A stretch of 64,000 nucleotides of DNA from Legionella quinlivanii (lineage in GTDB: Bacteria > Pseudomonadota > Gammaproteobacteria > Legionellales > Legionellaceae): positions 124,001-188,000 of the forward strand of contig NZ_MVJN01000007.1 in NCBI RefSeq assembly GCF_003265995.1. Direction: 5' to 3'. Position numbers and translations under genes: made by a program. The notes under the pieces are model-generated. The model saw only the letters and a program-made list of their open reading frames with translations. It had not been told where the DNA came from and did not search any database. Positions 45,456 through 53,891 of this stretch are shown in pieces; the stretch's first letter is position 1; each line of letters opens with the position of its first letter.

Positions 45456-46412
45456 ATGAAACCGATTAACACTGACTCCAGTAATTTTATCAAACGCCTG
45501 GGCGAGAGAGCCTCAAGCGCACTGGATGGACAAAATCTTCTCGAGATGGAGCCTGGAAAAGCTCGCGAAGCATTTAATAAACTCATCGCTCCGGTTGCGG
45601 GAAAGCTAAAAACAATTGAAGTTTATACTGAAGACCGCGAACTTGATATTGATGGTCACAAAATTAAAGTTCGCTTATATAAGCCCAGTAAAGACTCCAC
45701 TAAACTGCCTGCCTTGATTTACTGTCATGGGGGAGGTTTTGTATTTGGGGATCTCGATTTTCTTGATTATACCTGTCGTTTTTTATCGGAAGCGGCTAAT
45801 TGCCTGGTTGTCGCTGTAGATTACCGACGTGCTCCTGAGCATAAGTATCCTGCTGCTCACAATGATTGCTATGATGTAATTCGTTATGTTCAAAAGCATG
45901 CTGCTGAGTTTGGTGGTAACGGAAAAGTTGCGATTGCTGGTGACAGTGCCGGCGGTAATATTGCTGCAAGTATTTGTCATCAGGCAAAAAAGAATAAGGA
46001 TGTAGCCATCGCCTTCCAGCTTCTTTATTATCCCTGGGTGGATTTAAATAATACCATGCCCTCAGATAAGACCTTTGAAACGGGGTATTTTTTAGAAACT
46101 GCCACCTTGCACTGGATGAGAAAACAGTACCTTGGTAAAGCGGAAGATGAGAAGAACCCTGAAGCGAATCCGCAGTTTCAAACTGATTTCAAAAACCTGC
46201 CGCCCGCTTTAGTAATTGCTGCTGAATGCGATCCTATTCATGATGATGCCAAGCGCTATTATGAAAAGCTGGTCGAAGGGGGGAATGAAGCGCAATTTAT
46301 TGAGTTCGGAGGGATTTTACATGATTTCTGTGCTCTGCCATCTCATTATGAAGCCGCTTTGCTCGCATATTCTGCTTCAGCGCATGCGTTGAAAAAGGCC
46401 TTGCATAATTGA
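45456..46412 (+). CDS. Esterase/lipase of the hormone-sensitive lipase family
   Basis: A 318-residue alpha/beta hydrolase. YCHGGGFVFGD is the HGGG oxyanion motif, VAIAGDSAGGNIAAS holds the nucleophile Ser, AECDPIHDDA the catalytic Asp and FGGILHDFCAL the catalytic His. Together these define the HSL (class IV) family, which hydrolyses short and medium acyl esters. No signal peptide. ATG 45456 follows AAGGAAGG. It stands next to another hydrolase in a lipid-related neighbourhood. Confidence 0.95.
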   Translation: MKPINTDSSNFIKRLGERASSALDGQNLLEMEPGKAREAFNKLIAPVAGKLKTIEVYTEDRELDIDGHKIKVRLYKPSKDSTKLPALIYCHGGGFVFGDLDFLDYTCRFLSEAANCLVVAVDYRRAPEHKYPAAHNDCYDVIRYVQKHAAEFGGNGKVAIAGDSAGGNIAASICHQAKKNKDVAIAFQLLYYPWVDLNNTMPSDKTFETGYFLETATLHWMRKQYLGKAEDEKNPEANPQFQTDFKNLPPALVIAAECDPIHDDAKRYYEKLVEGGNEAQFIEFGGILHDFCALPSHYEAALLAYSASAHALKKALHN

Positions 46413-46443
46413 GTATTGGGAAGGCTCACCCTAAAGGAGTTTT

Positions 46444-46530
46444 GTCATTCCCGCGAATGCGGGAATCTATTCCTCAGTTGGCATTATAGCTAGCTCAGAG
46501 ATGGATCCCCGCCTTCGCGGGGAGGACAGT
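46444..46530. repeat. Dispersed double-hairpin repeat
   Basis: TTCCCGCGAATGCGGGAA near 46448-46465 forms a hairpin, and GATCCCCGCCTTCGCGGGG at 46504-46521 a second one. The two are imperfect reverse complements of each other over about 35 bases. It is a typical intergenic repeat, between the esterase gene and the convergent slt gene, where it could help end transcripts. Confidence 0.75.
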
Positions 46531-46586
46531 ATAATTAAATTGAGTCTAACTTAATAGCACAGCGGGCTTATAATCAACCCCCTAGC

Positions 46587-48374
46587 TTAGTTAATCGGCT
46601 GCATGAAATCACTCAAATCCGGTTTATGCTGCATTCTGAATTGATAAACAGCATAAAAGGCTATGATATTCTTCAGATAATTTCTTGTCTCATGCCAGGG
46701 AAGTGTTTCTATCCAGATGTCAATTTGCTTTGGAGGATGTGTTTTAATCCAGTAATTGACCTGCCGGGGGCCAGCATTATAGGCGGCAGCCATCAGGACA
46801 GGATGGGCATGATAGCGCTTGGCTAACTGTTTTAGATAGGCAACGCCAATATTGATATTTTTTTGACTTGAGAATAGCTGGTTTTTATCTCCATAAGAAA
46901 TTTTTTCCTGCTTGGCCACCATTTTGGCTGTTTCCGGCATCAGTTGCATTAAGCCGCGTGCGCCCGCCATTGACACGACATCCTCCCGAAAACTGCTTTC
47001 CTGGCGGATAATAGCATAGATAAATTCCTTGGAAATGTTATAGTTTTTGGAATAGGCTGTTACAGCTGGTTCATGGGCTAAGGGAAAGCGCAGGGAAAGC
47101 TGATTGCTCAGTTCATCGGTATTACTGAGATAGACAGACTTTCCATGCCATTGTAATTCCGTGGCGACCCAGTTAATCAATGCGATCTTGTCCTCCCTGG
47201 GCAGCTCCAGTACAAAATCATTGAGCATTCTGGAGGCCTGCAAAACCTGTTTGTTGGCATACAGGTTTTTAATTGCCATTATCACTGTTCGATAGGGTTT
47301 TAAAACATTCGGATCACTCACTATCTTTTCATTTACAAAACTTGGCTTTTTATTCAGGCGAAGGCTCGCTAAAAATCCATAATAGTTTCTGGTTTCAGCC
47401 AGGGTTTGAAAAATGCTTTGTGCTTCGGTCTTTTTGCCTTGACCTTCTTTCGCACGGCCTAGCCAATATTGCCAGCAAGGGCTGTCTTTATTAGTGGAGA
47501 AGAGGATATATTTTTCCACTTTAGACCAATTTTGCTGTTTCAAAGCGGCTCTGATTTCCCAGTCAAGCAATGCGTCGTTATAATAAGGAGGCTTGATTCT
47601 TGCAAACCATTGCTCAGTGTCTTCATGATTTCGCATCGCCTTGTAAATAACCAGCTGTACAAGAAAGGATTGCTGCTGAGCGTCTGATAACATCTTTCGC
47701 GTTTTAGGTTGCTGCCAGAGCTTAATGGCTTGTTCCATGTTGGTGGATACAAGACGCTTCAAGCCGAAAAGATAGAAGGCGTCATGCAATTCCTTCGGCT
47801 GCAGCTGTGAAATACGTAATGGATTTTGTGAAATACCAAGAAGTAATTGCTCGTCTTCGAGACGGGGTTTTTGATAAAGCTTTAATAAGTAACGTGCCAG
47901 ACCAAGATTTCGTTTATCCAATGCCAGGCGAATACGCTCCGTAATCAATTGCTCATCAAACTGACCACTTTTTAGAAGAAAATCAAAGAGCTGGTTGCAG
48001 GCGCCCGGTTGAGAATCTCCTTTTAACCATAAAGGTTTTGCGCCCTCCAGAGCCAGTTCGGTTCTTCCCTGGAAATAGTCAGCAAGTCGAGCAAAACATT
48101 GCAGACTGACATCAGAAGAGGGGCGGTAATAGCTGGTATAATCAGTCCAGTTCCTTTGTCTGGCCAACTGGTATAACCACTTCTCTCTTAAACGATTGGC
48201 CAGCGGGGTATCATCTCCAATAAATACCAGAAATTCAGGACTTGCTTCCTGCGGTAAATTCTGGCTCCATTCCATGTAATTCATAAAGCGTTGAACATAG
48301 ATTTCGCCAGCACTGGCTGCTTGCAGCGCAAAAGGCAGGCACAGGCTAATGATCAGAAAAAGAAACTTTTTCAT
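46587..48374 (-). CDS. slt: Soluble lytic murein transglycosylase
   Basis: A 595-residue periplasmic enzyme cleaving peptidoglycan glycan strands. Signal peptide MKKFLFLIISLCLPFALQAA, a long helical superhelix (about residues 25-430) as in Slt70, then the catalytic SLT domain: FIYAIIRQESSFREDVVSMAGARGLMQLMPETA, where the Glu of RQESSF is the catalytic acid, and NINIGVAYLKQL, AYNAGPRQVNYWI follow. The ATG at 48374 behind GGAAG gives the signal peptide; a longer frame to 48461 is not used. It lies 50 bases downstream of rpe, probably one transcript. Confidence 0.95.
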   Translation of the reverse strand: MKKFLFLIISLCLPFALQAASAGEIYVQRFMNYMEWSQNLPQEASPEFLVFIGDDTPLANRLREKWLYQLARQRNWTDYTSYYRPSSDVSLQCFARLADYFQGRTELALEGAKPLWLKGDSQPGACNQLFDFLLKSGQFDEQLITERIRLALDKRNLGLARYLLKLYQKPRLEDEQLLLGISQNPLRISQLQPKELHDAFYLFGLKRLVSTNMEQAIKLWQQPKTRKMLSDAQQQSFLVQLVIYKAMRNHEDTEQWFARIKPPYYNDALLDWEIRAALKQQNWSKVEKYILFSTNKDSPCWQYWLGRAKEGQGKKTEAQSIFQTLAETRNYYGFLASLRLNKKPSFVNEKIVSDPNVLKPYRTVIMAIKNLYANKQVLQASRMLNDFVLELPREDKIALINWVATELQWHGKSVYLSNTDELSNQLSLRFPLAHEPAVTAYSKNYNISKEFIYAIIRQESSFREDVVSMAGARGLMQLMPETAKMVAKQEKISYGDKNQLFSSQKNINIGVAYLKQLAKRYHAHPVLMAAAYNAGPRQVNYWIKTHPPKQIDIWIETLPWHETRNYLKNIIAFYAVYQFRMQHKPDLSDFMQPIN

Positions 48375-48423
48375 AGTCTTCCACAGGTTAAGGGTGTGAT
48401 AAGCTAATGCAATAAACTGGAGG

Positions 48424-49080
48424 TCACTGTACGGTAGCCAATTGTTGTCGCATAGCGGCAATAGTGCTTCTGTAATCGTTACTACAGAATATAGCAGAAC
48501 CTGCTACAAACTGGGTAGCACCGGCCTCGGCTAATAGAGCAATATTTTCTGCCTGCACGCCGCCATCAACACAGACAGGGAGTAGTGGATAGTTGGATTT
48601 AATCCATCTGATTTTTTCAATAACCGGATGAATTAATTTTTGACCTGCAAACCCGGGATTGACAGTCATAACCAATACGAAATCCAGGTAATGTAAGCAC
48701 CATTGAATGATTTCGGGCGAGCAGGCAGGATTTAATACCAAGCCTGCCTCGCATCCTGATGCCTTGATCAGTTGCAGACTTCTATCCAGATGAATAGTGC
48801 CATCGGGGTGGATACTGATGCGTTTTGCTCCGGCATCTGCAAACTGTTTAATCAGTTCATCGACTGGGTTGGTCATCAGGTGCACATCAATAATGGCTTG
48901 CGGAAAACGCTTGCTCAGACTTTTGCAAATGAAAGGACCAATCGTCAAATTGGGAACATAGTGGTTGTCCATCACATCAAAATGTATGAGATCAGCTCCC
49001 GCATCAAGCACAGCCGATACTTCATCGCCGAGGCGTGTCATATCAGCGGAGAGAATGGAAGGAGCAATCAGATAGCGCAT
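48424..49080 (-). CDS. rpe: Ribulose-phosphate 3-epimerase
   Basis: A 218-residue TIM-barrel enzyme of the pentose phosphate pathway, interconverting ribulose 5-phosphate and xylulose 5-phosphate. APSILSADMTRLGDE, DLIHFDVMDNHYVPNLTIG (metal ligands His and Asp), DVHLMTNPVD, VMTVNPGFAGQKLI and VDGGVQAENI are all in place. Full length, ATG start. Upstream of slt. Confidence 0.96.
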   Translation of the reverse strand: MRYLIAPSILSADMTRLGDEVSAVLDAGADLIHFDVMDNHYVPNLTIGPFICKSLSKRFPQAIIDVHLMTNPVDELIKQFADAGAKRISIHPDGTIHLDRSLQLIKASGCEAGLVLNPACSPEIIQWCLHYLDFVLVMTVNPGFAGQKLIHPVIEKIRWIKSNYPLLPVCVDGGVQAENIALLAEAGATQFVAGSAIFCSNDYRSTIAAMRQQLATVQ

Positions 49081-49113
49081 AATGAATCCTGTATATGTCC
49101 CAATATCAAGTTA

Positions 49114-49896
49114 TCAGCTAGAGGGTTGGTCAAAAGTAAAGTTGAAGTTAACATTCCAGGCGACCATGGTCATACGCTCTTCCACTGCATTGGCCACGCC
49201 AAAGCGGCCTTTAGGAATCAGGGTGACATTTCCGGTGCGCATGTAACGAAGATCAGTACCTACGCTGGTATAGTCATCCAACAGATAACTCACCCCGAGA
49301 ATAGCCTGTGCAATAGAGGATGAGCCATTCTCTTTGCCTAATTCCGAGCCAGTGACAGGAAACACCTGCTGATTGTTATAATAAAACTTGATGTTATTTT
49401 CAATATAGGAATAGCCAATACCTAATCCAACATAAGGCATCCAGGTGACATCGCCATCGGGTGTGAAGAAATCATAGTAGACATTTACCAGGCCGGAGAC
49501 CATCGAGGTTTGCCCATTCAGATGAAAGACATAGCTGTGGCTGTAGCTGGGAACTGTATAGGTTCCAAAAGTAGCATTTTGTACCTGCAATTTTTTATAG
49601 CCGCTATAGTTGTATACCACCTCGCCTTCAAATCGAAATTTGCTGCAGCGGTATCCTACCTGGCCACCCGCGTTCCCCATTCCTTTATAGCTAAGATCGA
49701 GATTAGTCGGGCTAATATAGTAGGGATAAGTTCCAGTCAGCAATAAATTGGGCGCTACATTGAATTTAATGGGCTGAGTATACCCGCCGCCGCCAAACAA
49801 ACCCACATACCAACCAGGTAAAGGATTTACAGCCGCAAATCCCGTACTGCCAGACAGTAATAATCCAGCCAGACTTAATCGACAAAAATGATTCAT
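49114..49896 (-). CDS. Outer-membrane beta-barrel protein
   Basis: A 260-residue protein with a signal peptide (LSLAGLLLSGSTGFAA). The mature protein shows alternating strands typical of an eight-stranded OmpA/OmpW-like barrel: GWYVGLFGGGGYTQPI, GGQVGYRCSKFRFEGEVVYNYSGY, LVNVYYDFF, PYVGLGIGYSYIENN, VGTDLRYMRTGN and a C-terminal AWNVNFNFTF. It probably forms a small porin or adhesin-like barrel. It is followed by rpe and preceded by a related barrel gene 12 bases upstream. Confidence 0.85.
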   Translation of the reverse strand: MNHFCRLSLAGLLLSGSTGFAAVNPLPGWYVGLFGGGGYTQPIKFNVAPNLLLTGTYPYYISPTNLDLSYKGMGNAGGQVGYRCSKFRFEGEVVYNYSGYKKLQVQNATFGTYTVPSYSHSYVFHLNGQTSMVSGLVNVYYDFFTPDGDVTWMPYVGLGIGYSYIENNIKFYYNNQQVFPVTGSELGKENGSSSIAQAILGVSYLLDDYTSVGTDLRYMRTGNVTLIPKGRFGVANAVEERMTMVAWNVNFNFTFDQPSS

Positions 49897-49908
49897 GAGA
49901 AATCCTTA

Positions 49909-50547
49909 CTATTTATATCTGGAGCCGTCAAAGCGGTAAGTCACACCGACTGTACCAAGATGGGCCTGATAGACTTTGCCAAGTTCATCCGGTCTTTGGG
50001 TGCCAATGTAGCGGTAAGCGATGTCAACAGAGTAGATCTCACTGAAATTATAGGTAAAACCGCCAGTTCCCTGATAGGCAAATACACTATTTGAGCCGCT
50101 ATAACGAGTAACGCCCAAGGGACCTGTGCTGTTTAAATCGACATTAACATAAGCATAGCCAATGCCCACTCCAAGGAAAGGTTGTATGCCGGGAACCATG
50201 TCTGGGAAGTCATAATACACATTGGCCATAGCGAGAATCGCATTGGTATCACCGGTAATACCGGTCTGGCGGATGTCATCAATATAGAAATGATCGAGGT
50301 CAGCCGTCAGATATGTGAGCTCGCCTTCGTATCGTAAAGGCGTACATTTATAGCCAAGGCGGCCTCCGACATTATAATTATTGTCATAGCCCGCTTTGGA
50401 GCGGTGCCAGCCTTGACTGCTGACGCTGATGTTGTCCTGAACACTGGTAAAACCGCCAAATACACTTGCATACCAGCCATCAATAGGAACAGCTGCGCAG
50501 GCTGCGCCGGAGGCCATTAATGCGGCCGAAAAAAATACAGTTCTCAT
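49909..50547 (-). CDS. Outer-membrane beta-barrel protein (paralogue)
   Basis: A 212-residue protein with a signal peptide (RTVFFSAALMASGAACAA) and the same barrel pattern as the next gene: GWYASVFGGFTSVQ, GGRLGYKCTPLRYEGELTYL, MANVYYDFP, QPFLGVGIGYAYVNVD, VDIAYRYIGTQ, and a C-terminal aromatic ending (VGVTYRFDGSRYK). The start is ATG 50547, giving a good signal peptide; longer frames upstream have no basis. The two genes look like a tandem duplication with divergence. Confidence 0.85.
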   Translation of the reverse strand: MRTVFFSAALMASGAACAAVPIDGWYASVFGGFTSVQDNISVSSQGWHRSKAGYDNNYNVGGRLGYKCTPLRYEGELTYLTADLDHFYIDDIRQTGITGDTNAILAMANVYYDFPDMVPGIQPFLGVGIGYAYVNVDLNSTGPLGVTRYSGSNSVFAYQGTGGFTYNFSEIYSVDIAYRYIGTQRPDELGKVYQAHLGTVGVTYRFDGSRYK

Positions 50548-50767
50548 GGCTTCCCTTGTTATTATTGTTTTGAAGCAACCACATGTTAGCGCTTTACTTT
50601 TATTTTGCAAGTAGTAAGCAATTAACTTTATCAGTTGAATCTTGAGCGGGTTAAATTCGATAGCAGATTGTTCAAAATAGGAGCCAAACTGAACGAAAGT
50701 TCTCCTTGTAATCATTATATATTGCGTTAAGATGCTAGATGGATGATCGAAAATTTTAGGGACAGAA

Positions 50768-53700
50768 ATGAAAACAAAAATGGAAAAAAAGGACATACAA
50801 AGGAACCCTGACAGGCTTGCAAAGAAATTAATACCCTTCATTTCGCATAACTTAGACAGCATTTTACTTGAAGCTAAAAAGGAATATCTGGCAAAGGGAA
50901 AATTAAAAGATAGAGAAAAGGATTTTGATAATGCGGTTGCTGAGGCCGCAGTTTTCAATGATATGAGTTCTTATCTTGAAAACTTTTATAAATTCATTGG
51001 CACAGGATCCTGGGAGAAAAACTCTGCAAATACCCGTTTGCTTATTGCTGCCATTCGCTGTTACATGGCAAAAAATGATGAATACCAGGATGTAAGTAAT
51101 GATGATTTGCGAGACCATGTTCTTGTTCCCTTAAGGAAGGGCTTAAATGAGTATATTGAAAGTGCAACGGAGATAAAAAAAGCGGCCGAGCAAAAAGCGT
51201 CTGCAGCACGAAAAGAACTCGAGAAAAAGAAAGAGATCACTTCTTCGCAAGTACCCGATGTGATGGTATTTTGGGATACAGCTAAGAAGACTGATGAGGT
51301 TCTGATTAAAGCACGGGAATATCAATTAAAAAATCCTCTACATCATATCTTTTTAATTAAACCGGACCCTACCTGGCAACTATTCTGGATGGACCTGCAG
51401 GGCTCTCTGAATTTCTTACCAATCACCAAAGATTTTTCCGATATTTTAAATAGTTTAAAAGGAAAAGTGCCTGAGCGCGGAGATGCTTACAATAAAATAA
51501 ACATGTGTTGCAAACAAAGCCTGGATGACAGTATTAACATTTACCTGTTTAAAGAGCAGGGTGAGGCAAAGGAGTTTGCCAGTAAGCATCCTGATAAACA
51601 TAGTTTCTGTTTAAAACGTCTGGCACAGGCCACACCTGCTAAAAACTATACCCTGGGTATTCAATCAGCTGATTTGAAGCCTGAGTATCGTTGTCTCTAT
51701 CTGAAGAAAGCTGAAAATGACACGATTCACTATACGGTCAGTAGAAAAAACAGTGAATGCTGTCTGATTCTGCAATCATCAAGACCGACTCCTGAAGACT
51801 CAGCGTATGAAAACTTAAATTTCGCCTACATTTTGACAGCGGATAACCGGTTGTTTTATTTGCAGCGCCAGCAGGATGGCAGGCTTGAAATAAAACGATT
51901 GGAATTTATAAAAAATGGACTGGAAAGATTAAAGAGCGAACTTGTAATAAAAGGGAACGCTCTTGAGCGCATTAACCTGGAGCCTAAAGAAAAAAGCCGT
52001 GTACTTCTTGATGAGCTGCGTCGATCTGAGAAAGATATCCTGGAGTCAGTGACCAATTTTATTCCTGAAGTGCCTATGATGAAAGCGGTTATTACCAGGA
52101 AAGATTTTAATTCAGACAGCAACTGGGAATTATTATGCACGGCATTGGAACAGGACAATTTACCTGAAGATCCACAGAAGGAAATTTTAAATAATTTGCT
52201 GGAATTTACGGCTGTTAAGAAAAGACATACGGTGCTGATTCCTGCCAAGTGGCAGCTCAGCTCTTATGATAACCAGGGACACGCCAGCTATCGGGCATTG
52301 ACTAATGAAATGCTGAGAGAAATTACAGGACCCAGAGTGGCCGAAATTCCTCCAATGAATACTTCCAAATTTTATCATTTGAAAATGGCAGTGAACCGGT
52401 TGGTTCAGGAACAGCTGGAGAAAATTAATTTACAGATTAATCCAGATCTTACCGATACAAAAAATTTATCGACCACCTATGTTTTTCATAATGGTATTCC
52501 ATTGTACTTATTTCCAGATGAGGCCTCGGTAACGGAGCAATTTTTACAAAGACTTCATACCGCCTGCATCATTACTGGCTCAGGAAAACTGCTGTATCAT
52601 CGTCGGGGTGAGTCTTTACAAGAGTATCCTGCGGCTTCAACCCTGATTGAATCATTAAATCCCGGTGCTTCAAGCACATTTAAAAAAGGCTTGCTAATCG
52701 CTAAGTTATCCAGCAATCAACTGCAAACCATTGGGAATATTATTGGTAAAAAACTGACTTCTGAGGCTGCAATTGACTGGTACGATACATTGGCATTAGA
52801 ACCGCATAGTGTTCCTTTGGCACAACATCCTCTCCTGGAAGATTGTTTAAAAAAAGAGAGTGATTCAAGCGCCTCCGATCCTCAGAAAATTAAAGTGTTT
52901 TTGCAAGCAGTCAAGATTCGTCGTTTAGTTGAAGCGAGTAAAAGCAAAACTGTGCAATCAATACTGGAAAATCAAATTCGCAATCTAAGGCATTCGCCTG
53001 AAGCATTGAAGGGTGTAGTGAGTTCAACGGTTGAATCAGCGGTTGTCGATAGCAAGGCAGACAAGTCACGCAAAGTTGCCAATGCCGCTAAAACCAGTTC
53101 TTGTAAATTAATGGATCAATTTATCGGAGAAGAAAATAGTATTTACACGGAGTTTCCAATTTGTTCTTTCGTTTTATCGAAAACAGATTGGAAGTTATTT
53201 TACTTCGATACTTTCAACCGTTGTTTTCCTGTGGACTGGTCGACTTATCCCGATATCAAAGAGATTATTGAATCCTGGCAAACAAGTGATCATGTGGTTA
53301 CAAAGGAAGAGCAGGATAATTTTGAACTGCTTTTAGCGAAAGTATCTGTCAAAAAGGCTTTAAAGCGAGAAGACTATTTGGAGGTTGAAAAATGGTTTTT
53401 AAACAAGTCAAAACAAGCTGGAACTTCCGCTGAAATCAAGCAGGAAGCCGCAGTTCCTGATGAGGTTTCTCAGAACGATGAAGCAGCAACATTGGCTCGA
53501 CCGCCATCCCTTCCCAAAAAGCTGGATCCGGCAAGAGTTTCCAAGATTAACTTCGGCTTGTTTAAAAAAGAACAGGCTGCAAGTTCAGAAATATCTGAGC
53601 AATCTCTTGAGCCCAATGAGGTTATAACCGTTTCTATAGAATCCTCTAAATCAGATGAAGCAATAAAATTAGCTCCACCGCCACCTCCGCCACCACCTCC

Positions 53701-53821
53701 AGAAAAGCTGAAGCCGGCAAGAGTATCCCAGTTTAATTTTCTATTATCTAAAGGCGAGAAAGCTCCTGGTTCAGAGGACGAAAATGCTGACAATAACTCA
53801 AAAATAGAGAGAACCTGTTAG
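50768..53821 (+). CDS. Large orphan protein with polyproline tail (possible effector)
   Basis: A 1017-residue soluble protein with no signal peptide and no family I recognise. Residues 1-165 are helical and lysine-rich, ending in a coiled-coil-like stretch (SATEIKKAAEQKASAARKELEKKK). The central part (about 170-840) has repeated strand/helix patches such as HHIFLIKPDPTWQLFWMDLQ, suggesting repeats of a domain. The tail from about 895 is disordered and duplicated: KLDPARVSKINFGLFKK near 918 and KLKPARVSQFNFLLSKG near 980, the second preceded by nine consecutive prolines (970-978). Polyproline of this kind binds profilin, SH3 or EVH1 domains in eukaryotes. AGGGAC site before ATG 50768. Effector status is inferred. 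Confidence 0.6.
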   Translation: MKTKMEKKDIQRNPDRLAKKLIPFISHNLDSILLEAKKEYLAKGKLKDREKDFDNAVAEAAVFNDMSSYLENFYKFIGTGSWEKNSANTRLLIAAIRCYMAKNDEYQDVSNDDLRDHVLVPLRKGLNEYIESATEIKKAAEQKASAARKELEKKKEITSSQVPDVMVFWDTAKKTDEVLIKAREYQLKNPLHHIFLIKPDPTWQLFWMDLQGSLNFLPITKDFSDILNSLKGKVPERGDAYNKINMCCKQSLDDSINIYLFKEQGEAKEFASKHPDKHSFCLKRLAQATPAKNYTLGIQSADLKPEYRCLYLKKAENDTIHYTVSRKNSECCLILQSSRPTPEDSAYENLNFAYILTADNRLFYLQRQQDGRLEIKRLEFIKNGLERLKSELVIKGNALERINLEPKEKSRVLLDELRRSEKDILESVTNFIPEVPMMKAVITRKDFNSDSNWELLCTALEQDNLPEDPQKEILNNLLEFTAVKKRHTVLIPAKWQLSSYDNQGHASYRALTNEMLREITGPRVAEIPPMNTSKFYHLKMAVNRLVQEQLEKINLQINPDLTDTKNLSTTYVFHNGIPLYLFPDEASVTEQFLQRLHTACIITGSGKLLYHRRGESLQEYPAASTLIESLNPGASSTFKKGLLIAKLSSNQLQTIGNIIGKKLTSEAAIDWYDTLALEPHSVPLAQHPLLEDCLKKESDSSASDPQKIKVFLQAVKIRRLVEASKSKTVQSILENQIRNLRHSPEALKGVVSSTVESAVVDSKADKSRKVANAAKTSSCKLMDQFIGEENSIYTEFPICSFVLSKTDWKLFYFDTFNRCFPVDWSTYPDIKEIIESWQTSDHVVTKEEQDNFELLLAKVSVKKALKREDYLEVEKWFLNKSKQAGTSAEIKQEAAVPDEVSQNDEAATLARPPSLPKKLDPARVSKINFGLFKKEQAASSEISEQSLEPNEVITVSIESSKSDEAIKLAPPPPPPPPPEKLKPARVSQFNFLLSKGEKAPGSEDENADNNSKIERTC

Positions 53822-53891
53822 GCTCATTCCTCCCTCTGTCTGCCTCGGGCTTATGTCCGGGGCACTAGATTGCTGGCAAAGCCAGGTATAT

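Noticed and set aside
50548-50958. Long N-terminal extension of the second barrel protein
   Set aside because: It overlaps the start of the divergent orphan gene and would bury a clear signal peptide that begins at ATG 50547.
53822-53891. Terminator between the polyproline orphan and nadE
   Set aside because: A possible hairpin around TGCCTCGGGC is imperfect and has no T tract, so it is too weak to list.
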